Part shown: piece by piece, positions 57,291 through 64,000 of the stretch
How positions within the stretch are numbered: the first letter of the stretch is position 1
How the letters are laid out: every line of letters starts with the position of its first letter
Assembly: GCA_029204225.1 (NCBI GenBank)
Contig: CM055109.1
Coordinates: forward strand, 41,274,544-41,338,543
Direction of reading: 5' to 3'
DNA: 64,000 nucleotides
From: Diphasiastrum complanatum
Lineage: Eukaryota > Streptophyta > Lycopodiopsida > Lycopodiales > Lycopodiaceae
Notes under the pieces: generated by a model
What the model was told of the DNA's origin: nothing
What the model saw: only the letters and a program-made list of their open reading frames with translations
Databases searched by the model: none
Position numbers and translations under genes: made by a program

Positions 57291-60200
57291 AACTCCACTA
57301 CGAATGTTGCCCCTCTCTTAATGATCAAGTATAAACTAGAATCTGAACTATGATTCATCAATCATAATTCCTCGGATCCTTATCCTATACTTAATAATAA
57401 GAGAACGTGATTATCACTATTCTTAGAAGACACATGAGTTGCTCTAAAAAAGTCTTTTCCATAAGAAAAGCTCCGGACTTATCCAATAATCCACAAAACT
57501 CCCTTACTCTAGACATGGCACAAAGTGTCATTCCAAAGTTAGGGTCCAATCTAGAATACGTCTAGATTTTAATACTCTTAAGTTCTAATCTAGAATAACT
57601 TAAGATTCACCGGAACTTCTATACGAGAAGTTCTGACTTTTGGCTTACATTTACTATCCAACTTTTGCTGAGTTTCTGGTATAGCATTCCATACTTTTCC
57701 AATCGGGAAAGGATCAAGGCCAAGAGTTTTTGTGTACTCTCTGCAAAAAAACCCTCTAAATGAATCCAAAAATAACTCATAGAGGTTGCGATTTATAAGC
57801 AATACATATCATCAACAATATCCATAAGTAAGGTTGTTGATTCAAACAACTAACTCAGAAGTAGCACTTCTGGCTCAGTTAGCTGTATCGGATTTAGAAA
57901 ATATTTGAATGTCTAGGTGTGGATCCAAGACACCACATTCAATCTGATTCTAATCCCACCTAGGTTAATAAGCAATTCTCATCGAGATATCACTATTACC
58001 TAGCGAGAAATTGTCTCTATACAATTCTCATCAATATGCCTATGTTTTACCAACTAGTTTATGCATACATATAAACTCAGTCCATGGAACGCATTATAGA
58101 TCCACAGGATTAAGAACTTGCACAAAGAAATCATGATCTCACAATGATTCACTACATAGCATATCTCTACAGATCTTACCCGATCTATAAACAATACTTT
58201 TTTAATTGAGAATCTTGTAACTTAGTTAACTCTAAGAGAGAATATTTCTCAAAGAGTGCTATTTCTTATCCAAAATCTCAACCGGAGATTATCTCAAAAG
58301 AATATATTGTGAGAGTGAATTTCAATCCTTGCATTAACTCACAGATCTTAGTTCACACTAGGATCAAGCTGATCACAACCCGCAAGGAACTAGTTTCAAC
58401 AAACCTCTTTCTTGCAATAGAATTCTCTAGTTTAGATACAAATCGATTGGACTTGTAATCAGCAACTTTTCTACTACAAGAATGTTTTCTAATTTCTCTT
58501 CCCTTACATCTTCTAACTAAATTTTAAACACAATCTATAGAAGATTCCAATACAATCAAATATATCCTATCCATTTTGATTCCAAAAACAGGTCCTCCAT
58601 CTACATATTACGGATTCCTTCAAGAATCTATGCAATAGATGTTTTACATAGATAACTTCATATCCACCTACTTCTCCCCCTTTTAATAGGAAATTGAACG
58701 AGTTTCCATTAGGCATCATATCCATCGAGATATGGCCTAGGATAAGTCTGCAAAGAAAATATCGAAAATTAGGAAAAGTCCTTTCTACATGTGTTACATC
58801 AATGTAACTTAATACCACTAATGTCCGAATGGTTAAAGAACTTGTTACCTCTTAGTAAAATTGACCCATATAATTAGAAAAGGATTTATTGATTACTCAA
58901 GGAAGAGTAATTATGAATTAGAAAACAATTTGGTTAACCATTCATGTGACATCGTCCAAGGTCGACGGGTGATAATAATTACCTTCCCAAGGAATCATAT
59001 GAAATTGTTTGGACAAAGAAATTCACTAATATACTCCTAGAATAAAGAAATAGCTTGTAGGGTTCCCGGTTTTGTAAATTTGAGATATCCCTAAGGGATC
59101 ATGACCAATACGTCAAATTTCCAACAAAACACCCTTTTGTTAGTATTTGACATCATTCTAGATTTACGGTCATATAATGGTCAACCCAATCCAATTAGTT
59201 TCAAAAGGTCATCCACTTTATGATCAAAATGTCCAAAAATCGATTGATTTCATTGGAACAAATTTGTCTCATAGAGAATTTCTCAGAAGATCTCTTAGTC
59301 AGAGAACAAGTTTTCAAATTGAGTTTTTTAGACTCTCAATTTAGTACTATGATAAGTTCTCGGGAGTTTCTCTACATTGCAACTTCATAGTACGAATTCC
59401 AACTCATGGTTTCCTTTGTCCTTATCTTAGTTTCTCCGGTCGCTATAAGGATTGTAGGTTTCATCCTAATATTCCTTGAGCGACAAATTTAGAAAGGGAA
59501 AAGAATGAGTGGGACTATAATTCATTCAAGAACAAATTTGATTAATATGGTTCCAAATAGAATTACTCTACGAACGGGTTGAATGTCATTCATTGTGCAA
59601 TAAAAATGCTTTTATGACCAATTTTCAACCTTAAGAGTTTTTCAATCAAATTCCTCGGTTCTTAAATGAATATAACTGCTTGATTGATGTTTTTTGAAAT
59701 CAAATTTCTGAAGGAGCTTGTCCATCGAGCCTTACAACTCTTTAGACCCATTGATTTAGAAGGTCACAAGGCATAACCTTGCTTATTATTTTTTTCCTTA
59801 GGTCTCTAAGTGAGCAACAACTTCCAGTCATTGAAATTTTTTTTCTCTCTTATTCATTGGCTTATGATTATTGGTTTTGGGGCCGTTTTGTCCACGCATG
59901 CCCATTCGTGAAGCAAAGATATCGCCCTTTAACGGGATCATGGCACCATGTCAAGAAAAAAATCGAGAAACCTTTGGTCATAAATGTCCAGTTTCCAATT
60001 GCCCAAGTAGCAGTTAAATGACATTATTCCTCAACAAGATTTTGGATTTGGTAATTGCTTGGTTTATTGCCTTCAAGAATTTCCAAAACGGCTTTACTGG
60101 TAGTGAAAAGCTAGAATCGATGGGTTTATCGTGTCCGGCCACCCCCAGTTGATTTTGAGGAGACGTGAAAAACTTCTCCAATTATGGGAATTTTTTAATT

Positions 60201-61265
60201 GGCCAATTGCCTAGGCAAAAACATAAATTTCCCTAATTAACAAGTTCGCATATGGTATTCATCAAAAGCAATTTTCATGAAAAGGTCATTTTTTTAAAAA
60301 TTACGTGCTTGGAACAAAATACCCATACATACTTGTAATTATCATTGGCAATTGCAATAAACACTTATTCCAACCCAAAATCATTGTTAAACAATGGCTA
60401 ACTGTCAAAAAGCATCAATCTGAGATCATGCAAAAGCTTTCACTGGCTGTTAGTGTCTGTACGTTATTTGCCTCTTTCCCTACTGTTCTCTCTTAATCAG
60501 ATTTAAACAGAATAGGGAATAGAGCATTACAAGCTGTGGTTCATAAGAGCTTCTTATACCAAAGTTAACTATTATTCTAATTTAAAGTCACAAACTGAAC
60601 AGTTTTGCACAAATAGAACTGTTAAAGAAGGGTTGGCAACTTTGAAGAAATAAAGTAACAATTTTAGCCATTTAAGTTTCCTTTTTATGCCAAAAAGACA
60701 GCTTGTTTTGGCAATAAAAAAAATGGGAAACCACCATAGCTTATCGTTTGAAAACATCGTTTCACTAACAATTCCAAACTGTCAACACATGTTGACAAAT
60801 TGAAAGTGACATTGCTTTCAAAGCATACCAAGAAAAAAAACCAGCCTTCAACTCCCTTTACCAAGGCAGAAAAATTTCACTTGCTTGCTACCAGGTACTC
60901 AAGAAATCCGGCTTTTTGAAAGCACAAAATTTCAGCTTTCAAGAGGCTGAAATTTTGGCTCTACATCAAAAAGCAAATAGCAAAAGTAATTGCAAAAAAC
61001 TTAATGTTACTAGTTAATTCGAAACCCCTTTAAAATCACCATTCAAGAGTGTACTTTATGAACCGATTGCAACCTTGGTAGCGCATCTACCATACAATCG
61101 TTAGCCTCTCGAAAACCCGTAATTCGAGAAGAGAAAAGTGAACACCCACCAAGTTCTTGCACATAGTTTGCTCTCCAAGAATTCGGGATCCCATCACTAA
61201 GATCCGCTTCCAAATCCTTGGCCTCCACTTGAGCACTTACGCAACGGCAAAACTGCTTAGCTTTT
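57291..61265. other. 4 kb without a recognisable gene
   Basis: No domain was found on either strand. On the minus strand a polypurine tract (TAAAAGGGGGAGAAGTAG, about 58668-58686) looks like the end of an LTR element's internal region, so 57300-58660 may be a minus-strand LTR. The stretch 58690-61265 may be the internal region of a gene-less element starting at the primer site at 61277. Confidence 0.4.
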
Positions 61266-61277
61266 GCTCTGATACCA
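61266..61277 (-). promoter_or_regulatory. Minus-strand primer-binding site (initiator tRNA-Met)
   Basis: The minus strand reads exact TGGTATCAGAGC. Its LTR would lie to the right (61280-61850), oriented leftwards. No matching second LTR was identified. Confidence 0.7.
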
Positions 61278-61853
61278 ATATAATGCCCTACATCGAGGAT
61301 GCACTAGCCAAGCAAGCCGCAACAAAGCAACACAAGTGAATCGGATGGTGGATAAACCAACCCAACCAAACCTAGATCAAACGGATCTAGCCCCCAAGCT
61401 ATGGATCATTCAAAACCACAAGGGAAGGAGGAATCACACCAACGCATGTAGCTACTGATTACACAATCACGCATACACTAGTGAGAGCCTGTATACTTAT
61501 ACTCTCCAAGGCCCATGCACCACTAGTAGTGCATTGTGACACCTCACTGGACACCTATGCAGCCTATTTGGGCCACATCATCTAGTTCCCTTGTCTCACT
61601 GATAGACCCATAAAAATCAACCATCATGAGTTTAGGCCTCCAACCATTAATTATGACTATATGCACATAAGGGCCCCAAAAACCCCTTAGAATCATAATT
61701 AACTTACGGGTCGAGGTAGGCCTATTGACCTCTAGCGAGATAACCTATCCGAGATCAATCGTGGGCATGACAACATGAGCATTTGCGGGCCACTGATGCA
61801 TGGTTGTTACTTAAAATAAGAAACAATTCCATACAAGTCTACGTTGATCGGTA

Positions 61854-62780
61854 TTGAAAATCCCTGAAGAAATAAATACATGGTTGCAAATCCATAAATT
61901 TATCTTTGGTTTGAGGGAGGAATTGTGTCCTCCTATGTTCAATGAGTCCTGCAAGACATTGGAACATGCCATAGCCAAGGCTCTTATTTATGAGGGCGGG
62001 TCTGAATGTAAGGTTCTAACAGAGGTCTCAGGGGCTCTAGGTATGCAATGCCAGGCAATGAATAAGGAAAGCCCAACAAGTGGCAAGTAGCGACCGTACA
62101 AGTACATATGGGTGAGAAGCGAAATGTTGTCTTACGCTCCACACGAGCATTTGACTAGTCACGTCTTACGCCCCAGAGAAAGAAAAAGCTAAAGCTGAGG
62201 GGTTGTGCTACTATTGTTTGGGTAGGCACCTCTATAAAGAGTGTCCACGATGGAAGAAGTAAAAGCTAAATATTATGCAACTGTACGAGGATGACACAAT
62301 ACCTAGGATCGCCTTTGATGAGCTCAACGCTCTCTGCAACGAGGAAAAGGTTTGCCCTAAACTGATGGTAATTTCAGTTGAGAAAATCAGTTTTGTAGCT
62401 CATGTTTGTTATCTTACTATTAAGGCTCAAACAAGTTATCGTTTTTGACGATACAGAACTAATCAGGATGCGAGGACGGCTGACAGGTCACGAGGTGGTG
62501 GTCCTCTTTGACATCAATTCATCGCACTATGTTATAAATTCTGTCCTGGTAAAGAAGCTTAAACTCCCCACGATACCTTTAGCTTATCAATATACAGTTG
62601 AGATGCCGGATGGAAAAGGTACAGAGATATGGGACAACATAGTTGTGCAACTTCTAGTTACTATACAAACATATATAGAACTTTGGATTTGGAGATTACT
62701 AGACTAGCTCGTTTTGATATAGTGCTTGGTAAACATTGGCATGTAGCTAGGCAGCCAACTATAGTTTTTGTAGATCATGT
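61854..62780 (+). pseudogene. Ty3/gypsy gag-protease relic, protease site lost
   Basis: The gag end reads INTWLQIHKFIFGLREELCP (61854-62090), followed by a zinc knuckle CYYCLGRHLYKEC (about 62204-62245), then the protease: VVVLFDINSSHYVINSVLVK, VEMPDGKGTEIWD and RFDIVLGKHWHVARQPTIVF. The catalytic D-T/S-G is D-I-N here, so the enzyme is dead. It breaks at about 62780, directly before another gag start. Confidence 0.88.
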
Positions 62781-62813
62781 ATATACGACACGACAAATAT
62801 TGCAGTTGGGCCC

Positions 62814-64000
62814 ATGTCAAGCGAAAAAGAGACAGAAATCCCTTTCAAGTCAAGAAGATTGCCCACAATCAAAGATTTGAGACCGCCGAAATACATTGGA
62901 GCAGTTGCTATGCGGAATACCGATGCGGTGGAAAATTGGATACAAAAGTGGGAAAAGGCTTTTCAGATGTGTGGCATTGAGGATGATGATCAGAAGATTG
63001 TTGAGGCCACATATCGACTACAAGAGACTGCAGAATGCTGGTGGCGCAAATTGAGAAGGATAATTTGGTACCTACAACTTGGGAAGAGTTCAAGGATGTG
63101 TTTACAAAGAATTGGGTACCTTTGGACGAGAAGAACCAGGCGATGCAAACATGGACCAGTCTCAAGCAAGGCAATGCGTCCGTACAAGAATATGCGGACA
63201 AATATAGGGAGGCATTGATGCGGATACCTGAGGAGGTGCCTATGTTTCTACAGGTGTTTCATTTGTGGTGGTTTGCGTGAAAGCCTTTGGCCTTTCGTAA
63301 GGAAGGAGCAGGCTCCAAGCCTCCACAGGGCTTTGCAAATGTCCCTATATTATATAGATGGAAAAAAGGCCAAGGAGTCTGAGATGCCTACTGCAGGAGG
63401 GTTTCAGCCTTGGGGAAAAGGAAAATTCAAAAAATGGAAGGGTCAATCCTCACAAGAGCAAATTCAGAGTGCTAAAAAGAGTAAAGGTGCAGGTGCCTCA
63501 AAAGGCAAAGGGCGGTATGGGACGTTAATGTGCAAGGGGGCCAACGCTTTTTTACACTATCGCTACAGGACTTGGAGCGGGCAAAGAAGGAGGATCTTTG
63601 TTTTGGCTGTCCAGGGCGACATAGGTGGAAGGAGTGTCCTCGCAATCCCTCATGGACCAGCTATAGTTTGCAGGTTAAGGAGGCAGATCCTTTGAAGATC
63701 GAGGAGTTGGAGCAAGAAGAACCTCAAGGTGCTAAACGTGTCGGTGATATGAAAGGTGGATTCCGTTCCTTTGCCATAGTTATCGAGACCGACGCAACAC
63801 GGGTATCGGTGTCCTTGTACTTCTTTGATTGTTATGTGTGGACAACTGTGTGGTAGAGATGCCTTAATTCTATTTGACACTGGATCCTCACAAAACATCA
63901 TTAACTCCGCTTTGATTAAACGGTTAGGAGTGAGCACACAACCCTCCCTGTACCAGTACATAGTTGAAATGGCTGATGGAAAGGGTGCGGAAGTGTGGGA
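62814..64000 (+). pseudogene. Ty3/gypsy gag-protease, running off the right edge
   Basis: The gag core reads LRPPKYIGAVAMRNTDAVEN, WIQKWEKAFQMCGI, ATYRLQETAECWWRKL and, after a shift near 63050, TTWEEFKDVFTKNWVPLDEK and SVQEYADKYREALMRI. A basic linker precedes the zinc knuckle CFGCPGRHRWKEC (63599-63640, spacing C-x2-C-x3-H-x4-C as in many plant gypsy gags). The protease begins with FDTGSSQNIINSALIKRLG (catalytic DTG at 63876-63884) and continues EMADGKGAEVW at the edge. Frame shifts near 63050, 63270, 63530 and 63850 show decay, but the catalytic site is intact. RT and integrase would lie to the right. Confidence 0.92.

Noticed and set aside
59779-60021. Open frame on the + strand as a gene
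   Set aside because: No motif, surrounded by gene-free AT-rich DNA, and short enough to be chance.

Overview
This is a nuclear window from a land plant with a large, repeat-filled genome. Two single-copy plant genes are split by introns of 2.9 to 16.5 kb, and the rest is mostly decayed Ty1/copia, Ty3/gypsy, LINE and hAT DNA with very long (GA)n/(CT)n microsatellites. A fern or gymnosperm fits best, with a homosporous fern as my first guess; the species cannot be settled from the sequence. No tRNA, rRNA, CRISPR or organelle gene was recognised.

Left part (1-26.9 kb). A minus-strand copia reverse transcriptase (RT) relic runs off the left edge and abuts a minus-strand gypsy gag-protease-RT relic. 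A decayed coiled-coil reading frame lies at 4.3-5.3 kb. A complete SUN-domain nuclear-envelope gene follows (7714-12170, two exons, about 508 codons). Next come a gypsy integrase relic, a copia LTR with primer-binding site and gag start, and an unusual GIPMG-type RT pseudogene. That pseudogene is split by a solo LTR and flanked by 240-bp direct repeats. Two more copia relics close this part, one with a permuted domain order.

Right part (26.9-56 kb, and probably to the end). One gene, a tRNA pseudouridine synthase of the PUS3/DEG1 (TruA) type on the + strand, occupies at least 29 kb. Seven exons were traced (26912 to 55956), and its 3' end lies outside the window. Its introns hold antisense gypsy relics, a GGAACG-rich foldback element, a non-autonomous LTR element (35791-38029) and a nested stack: a gypsy leader and gag interrupted at 43505-52731 by a hAT transposon with an exact 8-bp target duplication (ATGAGGAG), which itself contains a LINE. 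A second truncated LINE copy, with an inverted LINE piece beside it, lies just upstream of exon 7.

Last part (56-64 kb). This is gypsy material, probably still inside the last visible PUS3 intron. It comprises a gag relic, about 4 kb with no recognisable gene, and two head-to-tail gypsy gag/protease segments, the second running off the right edge.

The two host genes are not functionally linked: one anchors the nuclear envelope to chromatin and cytoskeleton, the other modifies tRNA anticodon arms.
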